From positions 62,001 through 126,000 of the forward strand of contig CAVRXB010000003.1 of NCBI GenBank assembly GCA_963724975.1: a stretch of DNA of 64,000 nucleotides, given 5' to 3'. The notes under the pieces were generated by a model, which was given only the letters and a program-made list of their open reading frames with translations, did not search any database and had not been told where the DNA came from. Shown piece after piece: positions 38,479-46,162 of the stretch (position 1 is its first letter; each line of letters starts with the position of its first letter). Position numbers and translations under genes: made by a program. This DNA comes from CAIWHR01 sp963724975 (GTDB lineage Bacteria > Pseudomonadota > Gammaproteobacteria > Burkholderiales > Casimicrobiaceae).

Positions 38479-39834
38479 ATGCATCTCGATGCCCGCGGTC
38501 TTCCCATCTCGACGGCAAGCGCAAAGGCGGCCACTGCGTTCGACCATCTCGTTACCGGCTACCTCACGTTCCGAGCGGACACTCCCGCCCGTCTCACCGC
38601 CGTACTGGAGGCCGATCCCGATTTCGCGCTCGCTCATTGCATGCAGGGCTATTTCGCGATGCTCGCCTTCAAGCAGGCCGTCGTTCCGATTGCCCTCGAA
38701 GCGGCGCGCACGGCGCGGTCGCTTGCCGCGAATGCAACCGCGCGCGAGCGCAGCCACGTCGATGCCCTGACTGCCTGGGCCGAAGGAGAGCTCGATGCTG
38801 CGATTGCGTCGTGGGAATCGATCCTGCGCGCCCATCCGCACGATGTGGTCGCCTTCCGTCTTGCTCACTTCGTCAACTTCTGGCTCGGCCGTCCGCAGGA
38901 TATGGTCGCCTCCGTCGAGCGCGTCATCCCGGCCTGGTCGGAGACCATTCCGGGCTACGCGTCGATACTGGCGTGCCGCTGCTTTGCCCAGGAGGAGGCC
39001 GGGAATTATCTCGCCGCCGAACCTTGCGGGCGTCGCGCCATCGAGCTCGATCCCGGCGATCTCTGGGCCGCGCACGCCGTGGCCCATGTAATGGAAATGC
39101 AGGGGCGCCGCAGCGAAGGCATCCAGTGGCTCACCACGCTCGCGCCCAATTGGGAGGGAGCCCACAACCTGCAGCATCATCTCTGGTGGCACTGCGCATT
39201 GTTCACGCTGGAACACGGCGACTATGCTGCGGTGCTCGAACTCTACGACACCCGTTTTCGCAATCTCGCCGCACCGCTCACGGTCGCCTCGCCGGATGTC
39301 TATATCGATGTGCAGAACGCAGCGTCCATTCTGTTTCGCCTCCAGCGCCTCGGTGTCGACGTCGGCAACCGTTGGGATGAACTGGCGGACAAGGCCGAGG
39401 CGCGGATCGGCGACTGTCAATCCGCGTTCACGCTACCGCACTGGCTGATGGCGCTCACCGCCACCGGCCGCACTGCCGCTGCGGAGCGCATGATCGATGC
39501 GATGCGAAGTTTCGGCAATGGCCCCGGCACCGTCCCCCCGATCGTGCGCGACTACGTGCTGCCGATCGCCGAGGCACAGCTCGCATGCGCCGCGGGACGT
39601 TACGCCGACGCCGTCGCCTTGATGCGCCCTGCCATCGGCGGCATGTACCAACTCGGCGGCAGCCACGCCCAACAGGACGTGCTAGAGCAGCTCTTCGTCG
39701 ACGCCGCCCTCAAGGCCGGCAGCACAGCGGACGTCCGCCTCGCTCTCGAGCATGTCGCCAGTCGCCGAGCGATTCCGCCCGAGCACTACGTCGGTTGGCG
39801 CGAAGCCGCCAAACGAGTTGCGGTGAGCGCGTAA
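38479..39834 (+). CDS. Tetratricopeptide-repeat protein, TTC38-like
   Basis: 451 residues of helical repeats resembling the TTC38 family: AFDHLVTGYLTFRADTP, LEADPDFALAHCMQGYFAML (about 35-60), HAVAHVMEMQGRRSEGIQWL (about 198-217), HNLQHHLWWHCALFTLEHGD (about 230-250) and HWLMALTATGRTAAAERM. The HNLQHHLWWH block is the family hallmark. Cytoplasmic; probably a scaffold, function unknown. At 1.36 kb it is the largest gene in the attC-poor half of the integron. No ribosome-binding site is obvious upstream. Confidence 0.82.
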   Translation: MHLDARGLPISTASAKAATAFDHLVTGYLTFRADTPARLTAVLEADPDFALAHCMQGYFAMLAFKQAVVPIALEAARTARSLAANATARERSHVDALTAWAEGELDAAIASWESILRAHPHDVVAFRLAHFVNFWLGRPQDMVASVERVIPAWSETIPGYASILACRCFAQEEAGNYLAAEPCGRRAIELDPGDLWAAHAVAHVMEMQGRRSEGIQWLTTLAPNWEGAHNLQHHLWWHCALFTLEHGDYAAVLELYDTRFRNLAAPLTVASPDVYIDVQNAASILFRLQRLGVDVGNRWDELADKAEARIGDCQSAFTLPHWLMALTATGRTAAAERMIDAMRSFGNGPGTVPPIVRDYVLPIAEAQLACAAGRYADAVALMRPAIGGMYQLGGSHAQQDVLEQLFVDAALKAGSTADVRLALEHVASRRAIPPEHYVGWREAAKRVAVSA

Positions 39835-39918
39835 TTGGCGCGATGGGATCGGGACTCGCCTTCAATCACCCTGCGGATCGCGCAAAGTGACACTCCTGCG
39901 GATATTGCGTTTCCCAAC

Positions 39919-40215
39919 ATGGCTACAGAAATATTCGTCTTCGCCCGACTTCACGCCCGCCCCGGGAAGCGAAGCGAAGTCCACCGGGCGATGTTCGAAG
40001 TACAGGAGCCTACGCGCCAAGAGCCCGGCTGCCTTAGCTACGGTGGATTCCAATCAGTTCGTGACCCGGATGAGTTCTACATTCACACGCGTTGGAAGGA
40101 TATGGCGGCGTTTGAACGCCACGCCGAGCTGCCGCATACATTGCGCTTTGTCGAATCGGTCGAGCCGCTGCTCGATCACCCGTTCAAAGTCACACTTTCG
40201 GAGCAGCTTTGGTAG
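39919..40215 (+). CDS. ABM-domain putative quinol monooxygenase
   Basis: 98 residues, alpha/beta-barrel dimer of the YgiN type: TEIFVFARLHARPGKRSEVHRAMFEVQEPTRQEPGCLSY... , DEFYIHTRWKDMAAFERHAELPHTLRFV. The internal pattern (RQEPGCLSY, FYIHTRW, H at the end of the helix) fits quinol monooxygenases. It is not close to the ABM protein at 29799. Isolated gene between the TPR protein and a secreted protein. Confidence 0.82.
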   Translation: MATEIFVFARLHARPGKRSEVHRAMFEVQEPTRQEPGCLSYGGFQSVRDPDEFYIHTRWKDMAAFERHAELPHTLRFVESVEPLLDHPFKVTLSEQLW

Positions 40216-40283
40216 CTGCTACCATTAATACCGGTCACGGTGAATCCGAAATCTTAGGGGCATGACTTTCACGAGCTGCAACG

Positions 40284-40916
40284 ATGAACAGGCTCCAGCA
40301 TGGTCCTCGCGGCAAGCGCGCTCTATTGCTACCTGCGTTCCTGCTCGCGATCCTGACTGCTCCCGCGATGGCGCAGAGGGCGGACCAGCCAATTGTCAGA
40401 GTCGGCGATCGATGGCAGTTCGTCGAGTACTACACCGTGGCGTCAACGGAGCCTAATCGCGATTGGGTCGTCACTTCGGTTACAGCTTCGCGCATCGAGG
40501 GCTCAGACAACGGAGAGATCCTGATGATGACGCCGGAGTTGAATGTCCTCGAATCTTCCCGCAGCAGGAGCTCGAGTCCGAAAACGCTGAGTTTTCCACT
40601 GGAGATCGGAAAACGCTGGCGCTTTGCGAACGACTGGATGTTCAAGCCGACAGGGTCGACCGGAAGTTCCATTATTGACGTGGAGGTGGTCGCTCACGAG
40701 AGACTCATTGTCCATGCTGGTGAGTTTGAGGCGTTCAAGCTCAAGTCGAAGGGGAGCATCCGCGGGGTCTCACCCAAGGGAAGCCAGATCGAAGCCGAAG
40801 TCGCCTCGACATATTGGTACGCACCGGAGGCGCGCGCTATCGTGAAAAACGTTACGCACAATCCCTACCTCGGCGTGACTACTGTCGAGCTCGTTCGGTT
40901 CTATCCTCAACGATAA
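40284..40916 (+). CDS. Secreted hypothetical protein
   Basis: 210 residues with a signal peptide (about 1-31, ALLLPAFLLAILTAPAMAQ). The mature part is beta-rich: IVRVGDRWQFVEYYTV, SFPLEIGKRWRFANDWMFK, VVAHERLIVHAGEFEAFKLKSKG, TYWYAPEARAIVKNVT. This pattern (weight or flow of a secreted beta-sandwich, with YWYAPEAR) is common in uncharacterised periplasmic proteins. Role unknown. Confidence 0.65.
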   Translation: MNRLQHGPRGKRALLLPAFLLAILTAPAMAQRADQPIVRVGDRWQFVEYYTVASTEPNRDWVVTSVTASRIEGSDNGEILMMTPELNVLESSRSRSSSPKTLSFPLEIGKRWRFANDWMFKPTGSTGSSIIDVEVVAHERLIVHAGEFEAFKLKSKGSIRGVSPKGSQIEAEVASTYWYAPEARAIVKNVTHNPYLGVTTVELVRFYPQR

Positions 40917-40981
40917 GCGTCATCGAAGTCGGTGCCGCCAACCGTTGTTTACGTGGTCTTTAACATTCAAGGAGAATCCCA

Positions 40982-41275
40982 ATGGCGACTTACATCGTAC
41001 TGACAAATTTTACAGACCAGGGTGCGCGCAATGCCAAGGACTCGACCAAGCGAGCGGAAGGCGTGGTAGAAATGGCGAAGAAATTCGGCGTCACTGCAAA
41101 ACAATTCTTCTGGACATTGGGTCGATACGATGTGGTCGCGATATTCGAGGCTCCTGACGATGCGTCCATCACGGCACTCAGTTTAGCCATTGCCGCGAAT
41201 GGCAATGTGCGGACCCAGACATTGAGAGCCTTCTCCAAGGATGAGATGAACGGGATTCTGCACAAGCTGGCGTAG
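40982..41275 (+). CDS. GYD-domain protein
   Basis: 97 residues, ferredoxin-like GYD family: ATYIVLTNFTDQGARNAKDSTKRAEGV, FGVTAKQFFWTLGRYDVVAIFEAPDD (the GRYD motif, about 46), ALSLAIAANGNVRTQTLRAFS. Small cytoplasmic protein, function unknown. AAGGAGA lies 8 bases before the ATG. Confidence 0.85.
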   Translation: MATYIVLTNFTDQGARNAKDSTKRAEGVVEMAKKFGVTAKQFFWTLGRYDVVAIFEAPDDASITALSLAIAANGNVRTQTLRAFSKDEMNGILHKLA

Positions 41276-41288
41276 ATGACAGGATAGT

Positions 41289-41376
41289 GTCGGCCACGCT
41301 GAGCGCGCGAGGACCCGATGGCTTTCGATGCGCAACTAATGTCCTTCCCTCAAATCCCAGGTCCAGCGTGGCCGAC
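41289..41376. repeat. 13-base inverted repeat with 62-base loop
   Basis: GTCGGCCACGCTG (41289-41301) and CAGCGTGGCCGAC (41364-41376) are perfect complements in the gap between the GYD gene and the membrane protein. Possible terminator-like structure, cruciform or ends of a tiny element; no target duplication is visible. Confidence 0.5.
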
Positions 41377-41418
41377 CCAAGTTGCGATGAGGCACAGCAG
41401 ATCCAGCTGACACGGCTC

Positions 41419-41907
41419 ATGGATCCTCTGCTTATCAGCATGATCTCCGCCTGCACCGCCCTCGTGGCGTCGGTGGTCGGGCCGCTCGTCACCCTCATCG
41501 TCGCAAAGCGTCAGTTCAATGCGACGGTCCTCTCGGCGAACAGACAGAAATGGATCGAGACGCTGCGCGATATGCTTGCCGAACTTATCTCGCTATTGGT
41601 TGCCGCCTTGATAGTGAAATCGAGATGGAAGGAGCGATGGGATAAAGGACGTGGTCCGCTCAATGGAGAGCCGGCGTTGCTCGAAAAGCTCGAACGCATT
41701 GTTCTGACTCAATCGAAGATTCGACTGCTGATCAACCCTACCGAGGCCGATCATCAGCGTCTTTACAAAGCGATCGAGACCTCATTCAAGCGATTGCAAT
41801 CCGAGGAATCCGTAGAGTCCGAAACGGAAGCGGACATCGAGATCATCACGGAATTGGGGCAGACGATCCTGAAGCGCGAATGGCAGCGCGTCAAGCGCGC
41901 AACTTAA
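41419..41907 (+). CDS. Membrane-anchored hypothetical protein
   Basis: 162 residues from the ATG at 41419 (MDPLLISMISACTALVAS); the longer frame crosses the inverted repeat. One N-terminal membrane helix (about 4-28), then a charged helical cytoplasmic part: KRQFNATVLSANRQKWIETLRDMLAELISLLVAAL and LERIVLTQSKIRLLINPTEADHQRL. Similar N-anchored helical proteins are common accessory genes of unknown function. Confidence 0.6.
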   Translation: MDPLLISMISACTALVASVVGPLVTLIVAKRQFNATVLSANRQKWIETLRDMLAELISLLVAALIVKSRWKERWDKGRGPLNGEPALLEKLERIVLTQSKIRLLINPTEADHQRLYKAIETSFKRLQSEESVESETEADIEIITELGQTILKREWQRVKRAT

Positions 41908-41965
41908 CGGGCCGGCCCGCACGTGGCACTTTGCGGTCGCAAGGGCCACCGGTTACGTCACATCG
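41900..41965 (+). repeat. Possible decayed attC
   Basis: AACTTAACGGGCCGG at the left and GGGCCACCGGTTACGTCACATCGG at the right resemble attC arms without core sites. It starts at the stop codon of the membrane protein, where an attC would be expected. Confidence 0.4.
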
Positions 41966-42022
41966 GAACTTGCCGCAAGATCGCCAACAAGAAACGAAAT
42001 CCGCCCATAGGGGGACTTCACG

Positions 42023-42532
42023 ATGAAAGCGATCCTCGAAACGGTAACGTGTTCAGCACTGTTCTTTGCCAGCATTGCGACCGCTCAGGAAGTCAATGGA
42101 TCGTTGTCGGCAAATGGTCAGTCGGCGGCGCTCAAATTCGCGGTCGCGCAGGAGGTGGACAGCGCAACTGAGAAGGGGTACATGGACGTCATCGTCGTTC
42201 TGTCGGATCGCAAGCTCGGAGTAGCCGATGCTCGCAATGTCGAGCGACTCGAGACTTTGGCGCGCAGGGACGGTCTCGTCGCCCTGGTGGTACGGCTCAA
42301 TCCTGACGCAAAGATCATGAGCGCCGAGCCGCTGCATCCGGCGTTCACAACGTTTGTATCGTCCGGCGTGTTCATCCGCTGGAAGCCAACTGCGTACGAC
42401 GAGAAACGCGTCGCCGGGCGCTTCTGGACCGATGGCACGCAGAACGAATTTCGCCAGCAATGGAGCTATGACGTCACATTCTCCGCGCCAATCACGCTGG
42501 ATCCCGCCGCGAAGACGGTGCCAAAGAACTAA
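42023..42532 (+). CDS. Secreted hypothetical protein
   Basis: 169 residues with a signal peptide (about 1-21, ending ASIATAQ). Mature part: GSLSANGQSAALKFAVAQEVD, then GYMDVIVVLSDRKLGVADARNVERLETLARRDGLVALVVRLNPDAKIMSAEPLHPAF, and a Trp-rich end. Not recognised. ATAGGGGGA precedes the ATG. Confidence 0.65.
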   Translation: MKAILETVTCSALFFASIATAQEVNGSLSANGQSAALKFAVAQEVDSATEKGYMDVIVVLSDRKLGVADARNVERLETLARRDGLVALVVRLNPDAKIMSAEPLHPAFTTFVSSGVFIRWKPTAYDEKRVAGRFWTDGTQNEFRQQWSYDVTFSAPITLDPAAKTVPKN

Positions 42533-42601
42533 TCGCTATTTGTAGTTCAGATGACCACTGCATGCCATGAAGCATACCTTCGTTAACTTCGCGAGGACGT
42601 C

Positions 42602-43255
42602 ATGAAAGTGTTGGCCCTTGTATATCCCGGCATGACTCTGCTGGACCTGGTCGGTCCCATGCAGGCGTGGAGTTTCCTGCCCGGCTACGAAGTTCAATAC
42701 GCTTGGCACAGTCCCGGTCCGGTAGCTACCGATTGCGGGCTCAGCGTGCAGGCGACCCACGGTTTCAAGGATTCTTGGACCGATCCGGACGTTCTATTTG
42801 TCGGCGGCGGTGCCAAGCCGACATTGGACCTGCTGAGCGATTCCGCCGCCATCGCCTTTCTGGCAGATCGCGGGTCGCGCGCACGTTGGGTGTGCAGCGT
42901 CTGCACGGGCTCGCTTTTGCTGGGGGCCGCTGGACTGCTGCGAGGCTACCGTGCCGCTGTGCACTGGGGCGCCCGGGAAGCCCTTAGCCAATTTGGTGCT
43001 GAGCTAAGCAACGAGCGCGTCTGCGTTGACCGCAATCGACTCACCGGTGCCGGCATCACGTCGGGCGTCGACTTCGGTATAACGGTTGCGGGTCGCTGGG
43101 CCGGAGAGAACATGGGGCGCGTCATCGAGCTGATTATGGAGTACGCACCCCAGCCGCCGTACGGGACGGGTCGTCCTGATCTGGCAGACTCCGAGACCCT
43201 TGCTACTGCGAAAGCCGCGATGCAGCAGGCGATGACCGGTAACGCAGCTGCCTGA
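42602..43255 (+). CDS. DJ-1/PfpI-family protein, isonitrile-hydratase-like
   Basis: 217 residues. KVLALVYPGMTLLDLVGPMQAW start, DPDVLFVGGGAKPTLDLL, and the nucleophile elbow WVCSVCTGSLLLGAAGLL (Cys about 102) with AVHWGA. GVDFGITVAGRWAGENMGRVIELIMEY is the C-terminal signature shared with isonitrile hydratase InhA and DJ-1/AraC-type N-domains. No DNA-binding domain is attached, so an enzyme or stress protein is likely. Confidence 0.85.
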   Translation: MKVLALVYPGMTLLDLVGPMQAWSFLPGYEVQYAWHSPGPVATDCGLSVQATHGFKDSWTDPDVLFVGGGAKPTLDLLSDSAAIAFLADRGSRARWVCSVCTGSLLLGAAGLLRGYRAAVHWGAREALSQFGAELSNERVCVDRNRLTGAGITSGVDFGITVAGRWAGENMGRVIELIMEYAPQPPYGTGRPDLADSETLATAKAAMQQAMTGNAAA

Positions 43256-43262
43256 TTAAGCA

Positions 43263-43562
43263 GTGGAGACCAAAGTGGCGGCATACCTGATTGCTGAGCA
43301 TCAAATCTCCAATGCCGCACGATTTGAGGAGTATCGTAGCAAGGTCGCCCCGATTATCGAGCGATTCGGTGGTCGGTACGTTACGCGTGGTGGAAGCCAC
43401 GAAATTCTCGATGGAACCTGGAGGCCGACGCGAGTTGTCGTGATCGAGTTTCCGGATATGGCCGCCCTCAAGTCGTGGTACGACTCGCCCGAATATCAAC
43501 CGCTCATCGCAATACGGCGGGAAGCCGCAACTGACGTCTTGATCGCGATCGAGGGTGCATGA
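43263..43562 (+). CDS. DUF1330 family protein
   Basis: 99 residues from a GTG at 43263. ABM-like fold: AAYLIAEHQISNAARFEEYRSKVAPIIERFGGRYVTRGG, then WRPTRVVVIEFPDMAALKSWYDSPEYQPLIAIR, the DUF1330 signature. Function unknown. It follows the DJ-1 gene by only seven bases, so the two are probably cotranscribed. Confidence 0.85.
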   Translation: METKVAAYLIAEHQISNAARFEEYRSKVAPIIERFGGRYVTRGGSHEILDGTWRPTRVVVIEFPDMAALKSWYDSPEYQPLIAIRREAATDVLIAIEGA

Positions 43563-43598
43563 CCCGCTTGTCGGTGATATGCCTTCTTTTAGCCCGTC

Positions 43599-44069
43599 AT
43601 GTCTGCAATTACCTCTATCACCGCGATCTATAACTATCGGCCGATCGACGCTCACTTGGCGACGTCGGGGCAGCCCAACGAAGAGCAACTCGCGGCTATC
43701 GCAGCGGAAGGCTACGAAGTAATTATCAACCTGGCATTACATGACGATCCGCGCTACTCGCTGCGCGACGAGGCTGGAGCGGTTCGGGCCCTCAAACTCG
43801 ATTACGTTCACATCCCGGTCCAGTTCGACTCTCCGACCGTCCAAGACCTGCATCGCTTCTTCGAGGCCATGGAACATCATGCAAACCGGCGAGTCTGGAT
43901 CCATTGCGCGGCGAACATGAGAGTCACGGCATTTCTCGGACTCTACAGGGTACTACGTCAGCGCTACGGCGAAGAACGTGCGTTTGCGCCAATGCGCAGC
44001 GTTTGGGAACCCAACGCCATCTGGTCCGCGTTCATCGCGTCTCAGCTCGCGAACGCACATGACAACTAA
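43599..44069 (+). CDS. Dual-specificity-phosphatase-like protein (last clear cassette)
   Basis: 156 residues. Cys-based phosphatase loop HCAANMR (about 107-113) following RVWI; general-acid region VIINLALHDDP at about 41 and HIPVQFDSPTVQDLHRFFEAM. Resembles bacterial DSP/beta-lactamase-hydrolase-like phosphatases (DUF442-type). The start is preceded by TTAGCCCGTCATG, a cassette-start-like sequence, and the R'' flank of the downstream attC (ACATGAC-CTAAC) is complementary to it, so this is a genuine cassette. Confidence 0.8.
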   Translation: MSAITSITAIYNYRPIDAHLATSGQPNEEQLAAIAAEGYEVIINLALHDDPRYSLRDEAGAVRALKLDYVHIPVQFDSPTVQDLHRFFEAMEHHANRRVWIHCAANMRVTAFLGLYRVLRQRYGEERAFAPMRSVWEPNAIWSAFIASQLANAHDN

Positions 44070-44130
44070 CCTCTCGCTCGATCCGGATGCGCGTCTTCTC
44101 TACGGAGCCGGTTAGCTTCATTCGTTAGGC
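44064..44130 (+). repeat. attC site 23, last recognisable
   Basis: R'' AACTAAC (44064-44070), CTCGATCCGGATGC, GGAGCCGGTTAGCTTC and R' GTTAGGC (44124-44130), 67 bases, CTCAACCGG family. Taken here as the right end of the array. Confidence 0.78.
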
Positions 44131-44165
44131 CGCGGATCCATGCGCATGACCTCAATGAGGAGGAC

Positions 44166-44663
44166 ATGATGAAACCGGTGATGAACCTCGACGCTGTCAA
44201 GTTTGACGACATCGAGGAAAATGGCCTTTACACGTCCAGCCGTGGCCAAATCAGCGATCACATCGGGGCCGAGAAGCTTGGCTACAACTTGACGGTTCTG
44301 CCGCCGGGAAAGGCCCAGTGCCCCTTCCATTGCCATCATGGTGAAGAGGAAATGTTCCTGATCCTCGAGGGCGAGGGTGAGCTGCGCTTTGGCGACAAGA
44401 GATATCCGATCCGCAAGCACGATGTAATCGCGTGCCCGCCCGGCGGCCCGAACGTAGCACACCAGATCATCAACACCGGCCGGACCACAATGCAGTATCT
44501 CGCGCTGTCGACGCTCGTCGACGTCGAGACGTGCGAGTACCCGGATTCGCAGAAAATTCTCATCGTGGCCGGCCCGCGCGGCGAGCGCGATGTCCGAAAG
44601 ATGTTCCGCGCGGAAAACACGGTCGACTACTACGACCGCGAAAGAGTCAAGATCGAACCGTGA
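44166..44663 (+). CDS. Cupin-domain protein
   Basis: 165 residues, single conserved beta barrel. First motif CPFHCHHGEEEMFLILEGEGELRFG (about 57-80), second motif DVIACPPGGPNVAHQIINTG (about 91-110): metal ligands His, His, Glu and His are present. Small-molecule binding or isomerase-type enzyme, substrate unknown. AGGAGGACATG precedes the start. Directly right of the last attC; its TGA overlaps the next GTG. Confidence 0.85.
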   Translation: MMKPVMNLDAVKFDDIEENGLYTSSRGQISDHIGAEKLGYNLTVLPPGKAQCPFHCHHGEEEMFLILEGEGELRFGDKRYPIRKHDVIACPPGGPNVAHQIINTGRTTMQYLALSTLVDVETCEYPDSQKILIVAGPRGERDVRKMFRAENTVDYYDRERVKIEP

Positions 44664-45178
44664 TCGTCAAGGCACTTTTTGTTGGAGTTATCAGCGTTCT
44701 TTCGCTGCTTGGCAGCGCCCATGGTAGCGAACGCGCTGGAGACGCCGAATACGTATACGCACTTGAACAACAGTCAGTTGTCGTAGCCGCACTTGAGGAC
44801 GACCTTCTCTCTTTGATCGAGACCGCCCTCGAGGAAGAACGCTTCAACCTGTATCGGTCATACAATCAATTGATGGGTACTTGGCTCCAAGCTGATTTCT
44901 TGCGGAGTCTGCTCGATTCCTCTATCGCTGCGGCCTCGCCCCTGGAAGAGGAAGAGATTCGGACAACCCTTCGAGATCAAGCAGAATTCACGCTTTGGGA
45001 GCTCGCCAACGCCATCACAAATGTTGAACGGAGCATTGTCGAGCTCGAACGACCGAGCCGCATAGAGGTTAATGCGCGCGTTCGCTTACTGCTGTCCGAG
45101 ACCCGGGCGACGGTCAGTCGTTTGATGACCGATCAATGCGAGCACCTCTCCTACTCCGACCACAGGGCGTGTCGATGA
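44660..45178 (+). CDS. Secreted helical hypothetical protein
   Basis: 172 residues from a GTG at 44660 overlapping the cupin stop (GTGA). Signal peptide about 1-20 (KALFVGVISVLSLLGSAHG). The mature part is helical and acidic: ALEQQSVVVAALEDDLLSLI, EELRTTLRDQAEFTLWELA-like repeats, ending DQCEHLSYSDHRACR with two Cys. Not recognised. Translation is probably coupled to the cupin gene. Confidence 0.6.
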   Translation: MIVKALFVGVISVLSLLGSAHGSERAGDAEYVYALEQQSVVVAALEDDLLSLIETALEEERFNLYRSYNQLMGTWLQADFLRSLLDSSIAAASPLEEEEIRTTLRDQAEFTLWELANAITNVERSIVELERPSRIEVNARVRLLLSETRATVSRLMTDQCEHLSYSDHRACR

Positions 45179-45221
45179 AGTCAATTCAAATCCTCGCCGT
45201 GAAGCAGAGCTGCCTCGCGAC

Positions 45222-45647
45222 ATGAGCCTCCAGCTCGACCACATGATCGTCCCGTCGCGAGATCGACGCGCGGCGGCGGAGTTGCTGGCCCGAATCCTGG
45301 ACGTTCCCTGGTCGGAAACCGGTGCCGGGCCGTTCTGCCCTGTCTACGTCAACGACGGACTGACGCTCGACATCGACCAGGCAGAAGGCACGTTTCCGGT
45401 CTTGCACTATTGTTTCCGAACGAGCGACAAAGAGTTCGAGGCTTTGGTCTCGCGTCTGAAGATGCTCGGGATCGAGTACCGCAGCATGCCGCACGGCCCG
45501 GTTGATATGCAGGTGAACGCCCAACACGGCGGACGCATCGTGTACTGGAGCCAGCCTGATGGACATGTGTGGGAAGCGCTGACTGCCAGCTACGCCCGCC
45601 GACCTGGAAGCAAGGCGGAGAGTGGCGCGACGCGTCATAGGAGCTAG
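45222..45647 (+). CDS. VOC-family (glyoxalase-like) protein
   Basis: 141 residues. LQLDHMIVPSRDRRAAAELLARILDVPW and LTLDIDQAEGTFPVLHYCFRTSDKEFEALVSRL, with DGHVWEALTASYAR at the end. His (LDHM), His (VLHYCF) and Glu (VWEALT) occupy the usual metal positions. Substrate unknown. Confidence 0.82.
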   Translation: MSLQLDHMIVPSRDRRAAAELLARILDVPWSETGAGPFCPVYVNDGLTLDIDQAEGTFPVLHYCFRTSDKEFEALVSRLKMLGIEYRSMPHGPVDMQVNAQHGGRIVYWSQPDGHVWEALTASYARRPGSKAESGATRHRS

Positions 45648-45651
45648 CGCC

Positions 45652-46128
45652 GTGGCGAAAATAATAACCGACCGAATGACAGCGGAGCTCGATGACGAAG
45701 TGATCGTGTTTTTGATCGGGATGCGGATCAATCGCGGCTGGAAGGTGCATAAGTGGCTGCCGATCGCGCGTGCCATGCCTCGCATGCTTCGTGAACTGGA
45801 AGCCAGCCCGAACGCGGGGTTTCTGGGCTTTCATACGTGGCTCGGCAATCCCACGATTACCCTGCAATATTGGCGTTCCTTCGACGACCTCGAGCGATAC
45901 GCGAAGGACGCGACGCGCCTGCACCGTCCGGCCTGGGCCGCGTTCAATCGGGCAGTCGCAAGCAACGGAGACGTGGGCATCTGGCATGAAACCTATCGCG
46001 TCAGACCCGGTGACTTCGAATGTATCTACAACAACATGCCGTCCTTTGGCCTTGCTCGGGCAACGAGGTGCGTCCCGGCGCAGGGTCGGCGTGAGTCTGC
46101 GGCCGGGCGCATGTCGTTACGCCCCTAG
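45652..46128 (+). CDS. DUF4188 family protein
   Basis: 158 residues from a GTG at 45652, preferred for TAGGAG upstream. VIVFLIGMRINRGWKVHKWLPIARAMPRML and NAGFLGFHTWLGNPTITLQYWRSFDDLERYAKD are the family signature; GIWHETYRVRPGDFECIYNNMP closes it. Probably a monooxygenase-like ABM-fold relative, function unproven. Convergent with the sugar permease gene 34 bases on. Confidence 0.85.
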   Translation: MAKIITDRMTAELDDEVIVFLIGMRINRGWKVHKWLPIARAMPRMLRELEASPNAGFLGFHTWLGNPTITLQYWRSFDDLERYAKDATRLHRPAWAAFNRAVASNGDVGIWHETYRVRPGDFECIYNNMPSFGLARATRCVPAQGRRESAAGRMSLRP

Positions 46129-46162
46129 TGAACTCCGCAAATTCGTCCGTGTGTCCCGCTTA

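Larger units (their letters stand above)
17235..44130. mobile_element. Chromosomal integron with decaying cassette array
   Basis: Minus-strand intI (17235-17930), attI crossover near 18046 and a plus-strand cassette array. Eighteen recognisable full or degenerate attC sites lie between 18692 and 36707, two further short ones follow to about 37165, and a last clear one is at 44064-44130. In fourteen cassettes the 5' bases after the upstream GTTRRRY are complementary over 8-15 bases to the R'' core of their own attC, which only integron cassettes explain. The 37.7-43.6 kb part has plus-strand cassette-like genes but almost no attC. The integrase is internally deleted, so the array is presumably stranded. 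Confidence 0.88.

Noticed and set aside
42580..42600. ACCTTCGTTAACTTC resembling the right end of an attC
   Set aside because: Core is GTTAACT, not GTTRRRY, and no left half exists; kept only as a hint of decay.
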